NCBI GenBank assembly: GCA_010645155.1
Contig: CM021320.1
Location: 5,100,676-5,164,675 of the forward strand
DNA length: 64,000 nt
DNA from: Tigriopus japonicus
Taxonomy: Eukaryota; Arthropoda; Copepoda; Harpacticoida; Harpacticidae
Reading direction: 5' to 3'
The notes beneath the pieces were generated by a model, which saw only the letters and a list, made by a program, of their open reading frames with translations, was not told the origin of the DNA and made no database searches. The first letter of the stretch is position 1. Each line of letters opens with the position of its first letter. The position numbers and the translations under genes are program-made. Below are positions 1-11,586 of the stretch, piece after piece.

Positions 1-585
1 GAGCGGAACATCTAATTTTGACGCCCCATACGTCATTGTGCGGAATTTCATCCCGTTCAATGCCATGTTACTCTCGCCAACCCAAGAGTAGACCTTCTCC
101 AAGTCCTCAACTAAACATTTCGAGTCCTACCCATTCCTTCCACAAACTAATTTCGTGTCATCAGCATATGAAGAAATACTGGCTTTTGTTCTAAAATTCT
201 GGAGAGGAGCAATAAAGAGAATAAACAAGAGCGGACCTAAAATTGAACCTTGCGGAACACTTGACTTGACATCATACATGCCGCTAAAAGATCCTTCGAC
301 TTTAACTATTTGCTTCCTTTCGCTTATGAAACTATCAATCCAAGTCAGGACCTTACCCTGGACCCCTAACTCTTTGAGTTGATCGAGCAAAAGACCATGA
401 TCTACCTTATCAAAGGCCTTGGCAAAGTCAAGATAGACTACATCAACTGACTCATGACTTTCGAGCCCTTCAATGATTTGCTCAATATGATCAACCAATT
501 GGGTTACTGTACTAAAATGAGCTCGAAACCCATGCTGTCCATTTCAATTCAATTTGGCCAGATTTTTGTTCAATGGGTTACTTCA
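1..585 (-). mobile_element. LINE (non-LTR retrotransposon) reverse transcriptase fragment, degenerate
   Basis: Read on the minus strand this is the palm and finger part of a non-LTR retrotransposon reverse transcriptase. Visible motifs are NGQHGFR near 545-525, YLDFAKAFDKVDH (about 440-400), SVPQGSILGPLLFILF (about 255-210) and the catalytic SYADDTKL (about 155-130). Reading continues in the same frame through a TAG just after the YADD region (DLEKVYSWV follows it) to the window edge, and a TGA lies just before NGQHGFR. At least two in-frame stops therefore break it, and the copy is dead. The 5' half of ORF2 and the endonuclease are not recognisable beyond about 585. The element type is Jockey/CR1/RTE-like by motif only; the clade cannot be fixed by eye. 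It continues off the left edge. Confidence 0.9.
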
Positions 586-3140
586 AGATGGGACAATTCA
601 GTGGACTAACTCTGTATGATCCAGTATGTGATTAAACTTATAAACATAATCTTCAACACATACACTTTCTTGTTGAGAGGGAATTGAAATACACATTGAC
701 TCTCCAATAAAAAATTGCTTCCTGATTGGCTCTTTGACTCTTTCTTGGGTAACAATCAATGCATAAGTTGAGCCACGCACTTCCAGATTATTTTAAACGC
801 CCATGGGTGGTACTGTGGGACACATGTCTGATTTGAAACGCCCGTAACCTCAACCTTAGGAATCAAGAAAACAAATGAACACGAACGCAGTCAAACAGCT
901 CAAATTGGGTGCAGGCATCTTCATCCAATTCAAAAGCGTCGCCCATGGTTAGTGGTACTTGTGGAACACAGCATTTATTTTCAACCAAAAGATGGCACTT
1001 CACGCTCACAAAAGGAATGAGAAACATCATATAGGGTTAAGGGACATCTACCGTAAGCGAAAAGAAATTTAGAATGCACGTGGAACAAAAAAAGAACTCA
1101 TAGTCATTCATGTCTTAGCTTAGTAATCGGTGTCCTCGTGGTCGTTGACCCATTGGTCGTTGTCTTCGTCGTTCTCTTACCGACGGTTGTCTCAAAAAAG
1201 TCAAATGACAACAGTTTCGAAGAGGACGCCCATGGTTGAATCCACCCAAGATACCAAGATTTTCCGGCAGTCGGGCTAAAGCTCGGATAATGTGGTAGTT
1301 ATTTCAAACACGAAAGTATATTTGAAGTATTCGGACGTTTACGCAGGTTTGTTTACTGGGATTCGGGCGACTGTACTTGCCATCCAGCGTCAAACCCATA
1401 GAGGTCTATTCGTGAATTGACTTTGCATTAGCTGATCAAGCGACAATATCAAAACAAAGAGAAAAACTGCTCAAGCAGCTTGCGACAAATAAGGGTTCGA
1501 GTTTTCGGCTCTTGAACAAACTTGTTTCATCAAGCCCGTCTTGACCTACGATAGAGAGGAGGCAGATTTCAATGCATGATGTCACTCTATGGAAATCAAA
1601 ACAAGAAAAAGATGTTCACAGCTTACAGCTGACGAACCTCAAAATTTTGTAAGCTGTTTTGCGTTTGTCAATAGTACTGATGTGTTTCGAGTTGGATTTT
1701 TGGCCAAGTTTTGCCATTTTGGTTTTTAGGGTCTAAAATCTCACCACTACTATACTTGTCAACAGGCAGTAAACCTTTTCTACCATAAAATATGGCAGCA
1801 CTGCCACCTCGAAATCCATTTTTATAACCTTTGATGGAACTCGAAATCGAACTAGTTCCAGTGTTGCCAAATTGGTCCCTGTTTAGGTCTTTTCAAAAAG
1901 TTCAAAACAACCTGCCCTTTTAAACAGTACTAAACTTCAAGTGAAAAAATGGTAGCACTCCTGGTTCGAAACACATCACAAGTCTATAACGTGAAGTTAT
2001 TAAAGCAGGCCAGTCCTGAAATTTCATTGTGGGCAGCAAGCGCCATTTTTTATCAGCGACTAGTTGAAACTTGCCCCAACAAAAGTATTCCTAGATGGCA
2101 AATTTTTGATTATTCTTTTGGCATGTGGCCTACTGATTACGATTTGCTTCTCACAAATTATCCCGAAGTGCTCATTGTAGTTGATTTTCTACAATTTGCA
2201 ACCATTTATTTCCACATCTGTAGGATTTGGCATTGAGAATATGTATTCCGTACTTTCGTTTTTACCATGATCTTTTGGACTGAGTAACTTTGGCCAGTAT
2301 CAGCTGCAAACAAGGCAGACAAAATGACGATTATGGCTCAAGTAGTGTTGCCAAGGCCCTTGAGTAAATAAATGCCAGAATCCCTTCAAAACTAGGGCAA
2401 ACGGGGCAAAAATATGACAAATTACCGACACAAAACATGACTCTTACCACATAAGTCGTTCTAAAGTCCAAAAAATAAGCCCATTCGGCATATTGTCCTT
2501 TAACAGTATATTTACAAAAAATAAAGCATGAATAGTCGAAGAAAACAAATATATTGGATATCTTTTGCAAACTCAAACAAAGGTTTCAAATTTCATCGAT
2601 TTAAAATACTGCAGAGACGATGAAAATTTCAAAACAGTTTGCATTTGAGATTTTAAATCTTTGGTGGTAGCTTTAGATACCCTAAGCTTTCCACCCTTGA
2701 TATCGAGTAAAATTTCGGCATTCACCTCCTCACCACTTCATCTAGTTTATGCTTACGTTTCTTTTGATTTTTCAGTGCAAACAAAATTTCCACAACTACT
2801 TCAATAAAGTAATGTAAGTATAAGTTCTTGATAAAATTACAAGAAACCATGTCAAAGAGGAAATTAAAAAAATATGAAACACTTGATAAAAAGTCAACCA
2901 TGAATAAAAAAAGTACTTTTTGTCATCATGTTTGGTAAATAACTTAAATCTTAAATTGACTCAGTCTTATTCCTACCAATTAAGTTCCTATTAAGGAAAC
3001 TATATTCGTGAGTACTATAAGAGTTGTAAACAATTACATCATTGCAGCTAAAGTAGTTCCAATGATCTACCGTAAATATCTTGGAGGAGTTACATCCAAT
3101 TCCAGCATTTTTAGTCGTACAACGGCATCTTTTTTTTTTT
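586..3140. other. Intergenic, no gene seen; degenerate dispersed repeats
   Basis: No open reading frame here has recognisable domain content. The stretch holds two spaced copies of a roughly 30-bp phrase beginning CGCCCATGG (about 797-825 and 938-970), one copy of a repeat found again at 3543-3644, and a degenerate block at 1670-1990 that resembles sequence at 5060-5215 and 6225-6360. AT-rich sequence dominates from 2.2 to 3.1 kb. Confidence 0.5.
958..1066 (+). repeat. Dispersed repeat, copy A
   Basis: About 105 bp matching 3543-3644 in the same orientation. Shared blocks include CCAAAAGATG, CACTT(TT)CACGC, GGAACATC-like sequence and a strongly conserved GAGACATCTACCGTAAGC-like end (GGGACATCTACCGTAAGC here). 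No coding content is visible. It may be part of a non-autonomous transposon, since the flanks diverge. Confidence 0.6.
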
Positions 3141-3155
3141 GGGGGGGGGGGGATT
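3129..3155 (+). repeat. Poly-T/poly-G homopolymer junction
   Basis: A run of T is followed directly by a run of about a dozen G. On the minus strand this is a poly-C then poly-A stretch immediately beyond the 3' end of the LINE remnant at 3156-3345, so it may be the element's tail or an assembly or expansion artefact. Confidence 0.7.
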
Positions 3156-3345
3156 TTTTAATACCGCTTCAAGGAATGGGATTCCCTGTAAAGAGAGTTA
3201 ATGATTAATATAGTTTATAAAATTTGATCTACCAATGAGTTACTGTTGGCAGATCTGTACTTGAATAGTGGGTTGGTCAGGAATAGTATTCAAAAATTTG
3301 TCCAATGCTGTTAGATTATCAGCTCTTACATATTCCTGACGAAAA
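3145..3345 (-). mobile_element. LINE 3' end remnant, copy 1
   Basis: On the minus strand this matches the better-preserved copy at 10598-10870 over most of its length. The better copy encodes a LINE ORF2 C-terminus (TTFKAGLDKFLNTIP, then a stop) followed by a short 3' UTR. This copy lacks about 5 bp and about 12 bp inside the coding part and 13 bp after the stop, so the frame is broken. It ends at the homopolymer tract at 3129-3155. Confidence 0.75.
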
Positions 3346-3542
3346 TTTCCCGACTTTTGTACTCTTTTGAAAAATTGCAACTAATAAACCTTTAGGGAGG
3401 AAAGTAAATGTTGTGGCATTGCGTTTTTCTTTCATAATTTATGTCACAATTTTTTTAAAAAACACCAGGAAAGTGCTCGAGACTCCTCCAAACTAGCACT
3501 CTACTCCAAACAGGCATTGCACTCGTACAGATTTATGGAAAC

Positions 3543-3644
3543 AGGTGGAACAAAATGTTTATATTAAGCCAAAAGATGACACTTTTCACGCACAGGATTG
3601 TGGAACATCCTATCGAGTTGAGAGACATCTACCGTAAGCAAAAC
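3543..3644 (+). repeat. Dispersed repeat, copy B
   Basis: Second copy of the repeat at 958-1066, same orientation, about 75-80 percent identical by eye. It abuts the 3' flank of the peritrophin gene, and the polyadenylation signal used by that gene may lie at its edge. Confidence 0.6.
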
Positions 3645-3646
3645 AA

Positions 3647-3652
3647 TTTATT
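3647..3652 (-). terminator. Polyadenylation signal AATAAA for the chitin-binding gene
   Basis: AATAAA on the minus strand, 141 bp past the stop codon of the gene at 3793-4275. It is the first canonical signal downstream. Confidence 0.5.
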
Positions 3653-3792
3653 TTAACTAACGGAACACAAATATTTTGTATTTGTGAAAAATAATAGCAT
3701 GGCTTTAAGAATCAAATAGTATCAATCAGTCTGGCATTTTTTTCACAAGCAAAGATAAGTAAGGAGTTAGATTAAGCACAATTGTAGTCCAT

Positions 3793-4275
3793 TTAGATTG
3801 AATAAGCGAATTCAGGAGTTCCTTCGTCATAACAGTCCTCTCGATTAACCAAGTTTTGGTGGTTACACGTGCCCTGATCAGGGTCAAACCAGAGATCTGG
3901 GATGCATTTCATCCGGTAGCGAATATTCTCAACACATCGGAAGTAATCCACACAGTCGCCTTCGATTATTTGGACTTCATTTCTTCTTTGACAAGTGATG
4001 CCATTGCCTTTAGGCTTTAGAAGCTCGGGGCGGTCTTTACAAATATCTCCATAAGGAATAGTACACGATGAGCCGTCGAATACCAAACCATCTTGGCAAA
4101 GGTACGTATTGGCAATGAAACCATTGACACAGGTGTGAATGCGGTCACAGAATTTTGAGTCAGGAAGGTCAACGGGTTGGTTATCTTCCATCAAAGGACA
4201 CGGAATTTGATTTGCCATTGCTAAAGGCAGAATAACGTAACACAAGGAAGGTATACACACATTTTGGACAAACAT
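3793..4275 (-). CDS. Secreted two-domain chitin-binding (peritrophin-A/CBM14) protein
   Basis: A 160-residue protein with a signal peptide (MFVQNVCIPSLCYVILPLAMA) followed by two six-cysteine CBM14/ChtBD2 domains. Domain 1 runs from CPLMEDNQP to GDIC, and domain 2 from CQRRNEVQ to NREDC. The aromatic pattern (DYFRCVENI...WFDPDQGTC) fits the chitin-binding fold. Known members bind chitin in the peritrophic matrix or cuticle, and a two-domain secreted form fits that extracellular role. The frame is also open from an ATG at 4368, but those 31 extra residues would bury the signal peptide, so I prefer the ATG at 4275. If transcription starts just below the TATA-like site at 4425, the upstream ATG would lie in the mRNA, so the start is not certain. 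The gene is unspliced as far as can be seen. Neighbours are repeats on both sides. Confidence 0.85.
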   Translation of the reverse strand: MFVQNVCIPSLCYVILPLAMANQIPCPLMEDNQPVDLPDSKFCDRIHTCVNGFIANTYLCQDGLVFDGSSCTIPYGDICKDRPELLKPKGNGITCQRRNEVQIIEGDCVDYFRCVENIRYRMKCIPDLWFDPDQGTCNHQNLVNREDCYDEGTPEFAYSI

Positions 4276-4424
4276 GTTGGCAAAAGGAACCTTCAAAAAC
4301 GAGTGATGAAGTTTTGCATGGTTAAATGTACTTATATGAGAGAGAGACTGCGTTCGTGATTTGGTCATTTCAAATCCCTAGAGATGGTAAAAACGTGCTC
4401 GGTTTTTACTCTCCATCCTTGGGG

Positions 4425-4431
4425 TTATAAA
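4425..4431 (-). promoter_or_regulatory. TATA-like element upstream of the chitin-binding gene
   Basis: The palindrome-like TTATAAA lies 150 bp upstream of the chosen start. On the minus strand it reads TTTATAA, placing a start near 4400. The canonical TATAAA orientation is the plus strand, but no plausible gene follows on that side. Confidence 0.35.
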
Positions 4432-4456
4432 GGTGGTTGGCTTTGGCTAATGGATT

Positions 4457-7400
4457 TTGAAAGAGCTCCTAGATTCTGCAACTATTCCTTTTTGCAAAAT
4501 TCGCCGAGAGCCAATAATTGGTTTTGATGTGGACCATGAGAGTACGTGGTCCAGACTGGAATCACTTCGGATTATCGTTAAATGGTTCAAACTTCCTAAT
4601 CCAAGGAAAACGTTCAAATATCGATATTGTGGCCTTCGAAAGCTGGATTATGCACTATACTGCCTCATAATGCATTATGTGCACGTACATAACTTTGCAT
4701 TATATTGCCACATTTTTGAAAGGTCCAAACTTGGCCGTAGAAATCATTTAGCACTGTCAAAAGATGCTCTACCTTTCGTTGTCATGCAAGAACAACATCC
4801 GGCATCTAATTTTCAAAATGGATTGAAAATAAGCGATCAAAAAAAGTCAAAAATTATACCCCTTTTGACCATACTTCTTGAATTATTGCAAGATTCAATT
4901 GAAACGCAACGTGAGACCCAATTTTTTGACCCATCATGAAATTTCAGTCACGAAAAGTTTCAGAAACAACATCTTAAGTACCTTAACAAACTTCGGTCAA
5001 CAAAACGTATTCATTGTGTTCCGACGATTTTTCAAATAGTAATCAAAGGGTCTATTTGCATTCCTTGTTTTTTGTGATGTGTTTCCAGTTGGATTTTTGC
5101 ATTAATTTTTAACAAATTGGTCCTTATTGATGTTACCGAAACCAATATCTTCAAAAGGTCTGTGATAGAAACTCCGAGTCAAAAATGGTAACAGTGTCAA
5201 CCCATAACAAATCAGTAGGCCCCGGAAAACTATTTGCAAAAAATGTGTCAAAATATCCAATGTATATTTTATTCAAAAGCCCCAGATATTTGCTAAATAT
5301 TAAGAAGAAACCATACATTTAAGAAATATTTTTTTGACGAATTTGTTTTTGGTGATGTGGGATGCAGCCCACATGTGGGCCCAAGGGGGATTGGTCGTAG
5401 ATCCACGAGCAATGAGGAAGGTCCGAAATAATGGGCCCAAGAAACATCCATAGCACTGTACTTGTGGGCCCAGAGGTCTTTGATCGTTTATTTGTTTGCC
5501 CATGAACCTGTCACCATCTTTATGGCAGATGGGGCCCGACTTCACCAAACGAAATTTGATGGGCCTTGACACAAAACAGTTGCCGATCCCTGGTTTGTAA
5601 TGTGGCATGCAATCGGTTTAAACCAAGAACCATTATCCATAAGAGCAGATTTTAAAAAATATAACTCCTGTCTTTTCATTGCTGAAAAGAGGTTAATGGT
5701 ATCAAGAATTAATTGTTCCGTTGGTTTTTCATCGTGCCAATTGACCTTAAGATTTTTTATATTCTTCTAATTTACTGTACATTTCTTTTTGAGCTGTGCT
5801 TGAAGAAAAAATATGATGATCCTTGGCTTGCAAACATGTTGATGCTTAAGCGTTAAATTCCATTGGTTGTCCCTTGTACGATCATCTTCATTTTTCTCAA
5901 CCGAGATATTGCCTTAATATTCAGCATTTCGGCCGTAGCAATATTCATTGAAATGCCTTCAAAAAAAATAGTTCGGTGCGCAATTTGGCAACACCTCAAA
6001 AGGGACACTTTAAAACTTCAATTTTTGGGGCATGCAAAGTTGAAGGAATGCACTTTATTTGTCGCTGCAACAAATTGAGCTTGTTTTGCAACTTTTTGCC
6101 ACTTTGAATAAAGAAGGCCCGCCCAATATGAATGGAAAAGTTGCCATCACTTTTTTTAGGAACCACGCCATTTCTGAACCAAAATCGGCGACTTCGCAAC
6201 TAGTGCCTGACAACAAACTGAATTTTAGCCTGGTATTGCCATGTTGGTCCTGATTTAAGAAAAAAAGCTGAAAATAACCTGGTTTTTGCAATATCAAGAG
6301 TTATGTACTCTGAGGCAAATATGGCAGCATTCCTGGTTTGATTCCCATCACTTCAAGTAAACTCACGATTGTTGAGAATAAGAAGATTCTTTCGATATAT
6401 GATTAGGTGTTTTTGCGACATTTTTCGCATCGAACCCTTCAGAAATCAAATTTGCTCCCACTGCACGACAAAAAAAAAACCTCCTTTTACGTCATTCCAA
6501 TGGGTACGAATTCATTGAAATGTTAGAACGAAGACTTTCATCCTGTCTCAGCACCCATCCGGCTACTTCAACTTGAAATTCTAATTTTCTTTGGAATGCA
6601 GATTAAATCAGGGGAATGGGAATTGGAATGGAATGTTCCTTCACATAGGATTTATTTCTGAATGTATGTAGCCACACCTAAGACGAAATGGACGGCAAAC
6701 CAAATATTTGCATTGAGCCATAACCTTAACACAAACATCCATATTATCCCAAGAGTCTCTGTCGTGATTTTCAAAAGGGCATCCAGATCTTCAACAAAGA
6801 TTGAACCACTTCTAGTGGTTGGTTGGTTGGATCATACCTCTTCAGTGAGTTGTATGAAAACCGTAAAAGAGCTCGATGAGAAGACACCAACAAACTTTTG
6901 GAAGAGGCGAACTTTGTTCCAGGGCAATCAACAAGATATCATCATGGTCGTCATTGGAGTGGAGTAGAAATGGATGGAACCAAATCCCTGAGAGCGTAAT
7001 GTATCGTAGTGTTAGCATCTTCCCGGGATTCTTTGTTCCCTCGCTCTTCATTTCCTGCAGATTCAAACCACGAAGACGATGATGAGTCTGAGTGGTATTC
7101 TCCAAGTTACTTTTTGCATCACAAGAGACATGCCAGACTTCAGTACAAGGATGCCGCATTTCGGGAGATTTCTAAGTCCCACATGGAAAACTCAATGTTC
7201 ACAATCAAATGGAATTTGGAAGTCACACTCTTGGGTCCAACAAAGTATGTTTTCCATGGTTTGGCAATGGTTGAGTTCAAAAGAATTTGGCATAAGATGG
7301 TGTGGTTGGTTGGGTGCCTTCCACGCGTTTGGAAGGCTTTGGAACACTTATGTAAATGCTCCAAACAAGACATTAACCAACCAACCAGTTCTGTAGAACT

Positions 7401-10400
7401 TGGGTCGATTCTGACTCAAGAAAACAAATCCCAAGGCCCAAACAGAGACAATGAAAATGCCTATCCATGATGATTTGCGCCACAACAGTCCGGAAAACTT
7501 GGGAAAGTTTCCAGCGAAAGAACTACTTCTTTCAAGTTTGTTTGATTGTGGTTTGTAAAATGTGCTAGAAAGTTAATCTATCAAACATTCAGTTTAGCTA
7601 TTGTTGAATTAATTAGTTTCAGAACCTGTCTGAAAGGGAAAGAATTGAGTAACTCGAGTTTTTGGGAGGTATTGAGTATTAATATTCAAACTGAATGAAA
7701 ATCAAAATGTGTCTCAAGAACCATGACTTATTAATTAAGTGGCGGAGTTGTTTGTTGGGAGAGTTTACCCTAGTGGAGATCAACTAATGGGGGAAATGTG
7801 CTGGAACCCATTTTTGAGAAACCCCATTTTCCGTGATTGAAATCATTAAAATACCCCTGTTACCTGAGTAGAGATGATTTAAGGTGTGCCACGTGTCTTT
7901 TTAAGGTAAATATTAGGTGATTTTTTTTTTCAACTTAATATAGTAAAAAAACGTGGAAAACATCCTGCTTGCGAATCAGAATTCCCGCAATGCCTAAATA
8001 TAACAAAATGAGAGATGACGAAGGGATCTAAAAGATAAAATGGTTGAAATTGGTTAAAGATTAGAATTCGAAAATTGTCGAACACCTCCCTCTGTGACAA
8101 AAGAAAATATTACATAATCTTTAGAAGTAATGGAGATACTCAGATGAAAAGTACAAATTAATTTCAGTTAAATTCTGCGGGTCATGAATAAATTCAAAAA
8201 TAGCTACATGTTATGTCCTGAACAGACGAATTAATTAAGCTTTTTTCCAGATCTTATCAAGCAAGTAAGTGGTTCTCAATATGAGCCCTTTCCCACGATA
8301 CGTGAAATTGCCGCATTAATTTGCAGCTTGGTTGGAGTACGAGGTCAAAAGATAAGGGTCTCCATTACGCTATTTCATACCACGCAGTCCATTCTGTCGA
8401 AAAGACATGTTATTCACTGAATAGCTTTTTAAACGCTGCACATGCTGAAACAAATTAGCCCTTGTCTGAAGAACTCCCCAAATAAATATTACATCACAGC
8501 AGAAAATGAACTGAATGAAGACATTTTCTTTAACATTATCATGATTGCCACACACGTACCAAATTCACGAACAAATCGTCCAGCTTTTTTGACGGCGTCA
8601 CTTTCTCAGACTTGATTGATAAGTGAAAAGGCCTTCCGAGTTACCTTGGGTTAGGTTAGGGTAACCGAAGGAAACCGTAGATTAAGGATTAAGGCCAACG
8701 TTATTGCGTGATCATGAAAAAGTCTCTGGAGTTTTATGGGAACTACCACTATCTAAGTCTCATATCCGATATCAATCGACCACTAAGTCTTTGAGTGCAT
8801 CCGGGGAATGAAGCGAATAAATCCGTGAGTACAAAATGCTGTTGTGCTCGACCTCCGTAAATAACGTCGACAAGTCCCACGAACATATAACTCACTCTTG
8901 CTAGTGGTCACCAATTGGTTGGTTGCTTGGTTGGTTTGGGCTCATTGGATCGATGGTTGGGAACTTAGGGCCCTACGGAGTTACACGCTACCATGCTTTT
9001 GCATACAAAGAGGTTCAATTAAAAAACTTTTTTCCGGAGCAACACTCGAGCATATCAGCTTCTGCGATCTTGCGAGCCCTTTCACATATTCAATATTGCT
9101 GTCTGTGAAGAAAAAAGAGAGGGAAGATTCAATCAAAATGACGCAGGGTTAAATTAAACTTTCCCATCCAATGACATCAGCTGTTGGCTGTGAAACCCAA
9201 ATCTAGAGGTCCCTAAAAGGCTCGAGTTGGGTCTTTTTACAAGGCTAATTGGACCTCGCATGCGAAATTTAATGAATTAATGGACCGTCAATGAGTGCCT
9301 CAATCATTCATAATGTAACTGAGCGCGTTCGTCGTGCTTGAGCCCTTTAATTGCGTTGAACGAGTTCCATTTCATCTGGATTCAGAGAAAAGGTTGGGGA
9401 ATTCTCTGGATGAGCCTTGGGTTCCATCGAGTTCCACGCATGTTCCTCCCATGAATCTTCGTGCACTTCTCAGTTTTGCACTTGATACTAAATCCGCACT
9501 TGCTCTCTAGGTACGAAAATGGATGGCTTCTATCATAGAGGAAATTATCCAGTCATCTTGTTTACGAGGATCTTACCACACAAGACCGAAAACCCTGAGC
9601 CTTATGAAGGGGCCCTTGACACAAAGTGCAGGGTATGCAAATCCACGCCTGGAATTCTAATGGATGAAAGACTAGGGACAATGAAAACTAGAGAGCTCGA
9701 TAGGGAGAAGAACCACTTTCATCTCGATTTGACATGACATCGTAACAAAAAGGAGATTTTACAATGTCTTGGAAATTTGAAGGATAGTTAAATGTTCTTC
9801 GGAAATACTAAAAGAGCGAGTTATATATACTCTAGATCGAGAGTTTCTACTTTATGTTCCCATGAGCATTGGACAATTTCTTTTAGGATGCAAGTAGTCT
9901 TCTACTTTTCCAAAAGAGTACAAAACCTGGTCAGAATACCTAAATTCTAAATACAGTCCAAATACTGCGGACAAGAAGAGCTGGAAATGGAGGCAAACAA
10001 ATGTAACAAGGTCAAAAAGGTCGAATGTTCGATTTTCCTGAGAAATACAACCTGACAGTAAAATAGAAAAAAAAGTAATGAACCTACTGCAAGTTCATCG
10101 ACAGTTTAAAGATAGTTCATGACTTTGAATTGCAGTTTTTTTCTGGAATTTACCATTCTCCATGTACGTACGTAGATGCCCCACATGTACAAAATACAGG
10201 TGATTTTGAATTTATCAACAACACATCATCATAAAATCGTTTAAACCCTTGCAGGAGGGATCATCTCTGGTACTTTCATATTCATAATTTGGAATTTAAT
10301 GTAACATCCCTTTGTGAATCGACACGAGGAAAGAGACTTGATCATCTGCGAAGAGCCAACACTTAACGAACTTAATTACTTTAACAACCCTTTTATCCTT

Positions 10401-10590
10401 ATAAATGGAGCAGAAATTGTTCAAAGATTCAACCAATAGAGACTAATCTGTCACTTCTGAACTATTGAGTTCTTTTTCGAATTTTCATTTAACTCTACGA
10501 GCTCGAAATAAAACCAAAATGAACCGGAAAAGTCGATGAGGGAGTTGTCATGGTCGTCCAAGAGTCCAAGATGTCTGGTTGACCTTGATT
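4457..10590. other. Long intergenic region without recognisable genes
   Basis: Several reading frames of 60-160 codons exist, but none shows a conserved domain, codon-bias continuity or splice context. The longest, 4457-4939 on the plus strand, starts with TTG and contains a low-complexity TGCATTAT/GCACGTACATAA stretch. The region carries degenerate copies of a local repeat (5060-5215, 6225-6360), tetranucleotide GGTT runs (6817-6830, 7304-7313, 8917-8940) and a short TTAGG-like telomeric motif near 8645. Confidence 0.5.
6817..6830 (+). repeat. (GGTT)n run, potential two-tier G-quadruplex
   Basis: GGTTGGTTGGTTGG gives four GG tracts with TT loops. Comparable runs occur at 8917-8940 (+), 29074-29100 (+) and 46167-46180 (C-rich strand). 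Confidence 0.6.
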
Positions 10591-10597
10591 TTCAATT

Positions 10598-10870
10598 TTT
10601 TAATACCGGATTTTTTAATTACCGCTACAAGGAATGGGATTACCTGTAAAGAGAGTTAATGATTAATATAGTTTATAAAATTACGGTTTTTATGAAATTT
10701 GATCTACCAATGAGTTACTGTTGGCAGATCTGTACAACCCTTGAATAGTGGGTTGGTCAGGAATGGTATTCAAAAATTTGTCCAATCCTGCCTTAAATGT
10801 TGTTAGAGGATCAGCTCCTACATATTCCCGACGAAGACTAATGGGTAAGAGGCACCAATATGTTGGAATT
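10598..10870 (-). mobile_element. LINE 3' end remnant, copy 2 (ORF2 C-terminus plus 3' UTR)
   Basis: The minus strand translates without interruption as an ORF2 tail: PTYWCLLPISLRREYVG, then PLTTFKAGLDKFLNTIPDQP, then YRSANSNSLVDQIS and a TAA. The TFK..LD.FL...P signature is the typical end of the ORF2 protein of CR1/Jockey-like LINEs, just after the reverse transcriptase. About 85 bp of 3' UTR follows, ending in an AT-rich TTAAAAAAT stretch. Coding similarity is lost above about 10870, so this is a 5'-truncated insertion, the normal outcome of target-primed reverse transcription. The copy at 3145-3345 is a more decayed relative. It may belong to the same family as the fragment at 1-585, but the two do not overlap. 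Confidence 0.8.
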
Positions 10871-11586
10871 GAAACCTGAATTGAACAACCAAAAGGCTCA
10901 AATTTGATGATGAAGAAGGTCTTAAAAGTGAAAGAGAAACGATTATTCTCTCATCGCAAATTCAATTTGTAACTCGTCGATTGCAGGACACCTATAAATT
11001 TGGAAATGGATATCCCTGAAATTTAAAACCTTTATTTACCTAATTTCCTTATTATTTACCTAATTTACTTCTTTAAAAACCTAATTTTAACATTTAAAAC
11101 TTTCTACACCCTGCAAAAGTCCACTCACCTGAGCCAACATGCCAAGAAATGCTGCGTCATGCACATGAATAAGATTCCTTTTAAGGTAGCGCCCGTTTTC
11201 AGGATGCTTTTTGCTCCGTTCTAGCCTCGACGATATTTTGCCAAATCGATTTTTGGCAAAGTGGATCAGTATTTTCTTTATGGTAATATTGATAAATCGA
11301 TCGGAAATGCAAACGAGATTCCTTTCGCAAGGCAAAGAGGTTTGTGCAGGGTTTTAATAGCTTGGAAATATGTTTTCATCGAGATCGTTAAAATCTAGGC
11401 TGAGCGGATGTCAAATTGGCGGTCATGGTGAATTTAAAAACGTCAATTGTGTGTGTTTGTGTGTTGTTTTGCGTCCTTCATCCCCAAGGTCGGGATAAAT
11501 ACATGATATTAGAGGATCTATTGTGCGGGTTACATGCATGTAGGTTATTCAATAATTAGCGGCGGTGTCAGCGATCCTGGAGGTTA
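10871..11586. other. 3' flank of the channel gene, no other gene seen
   Basis: AT-rich sequence with no recognisable coding content. It probably includes the 3' UTR of the channel gene; an AATAAA on the minus strand occurs near 11030, about 550 bp past its stop. Confidence 0.4.

Noticed and set aside
4457..4939. 160-codon plus-strand frame downstream of a TATAAA
   Set aside because: It begins with TTG, has no early ATG, contains low-complexity sequence and resembles no family.
6842..7470. Five overlapping frames on both strands
   Set aside because: Mutual shadows in non-repetitive AT-moderate DNA; no domain, signal peptide or splice pattern in any of them.
8644..8662. TTAGGTTAGGG telomere-like motif
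   Set aside because: Only two units of the arthropod TTAGG repeat; too short to be an interstitial telomere.
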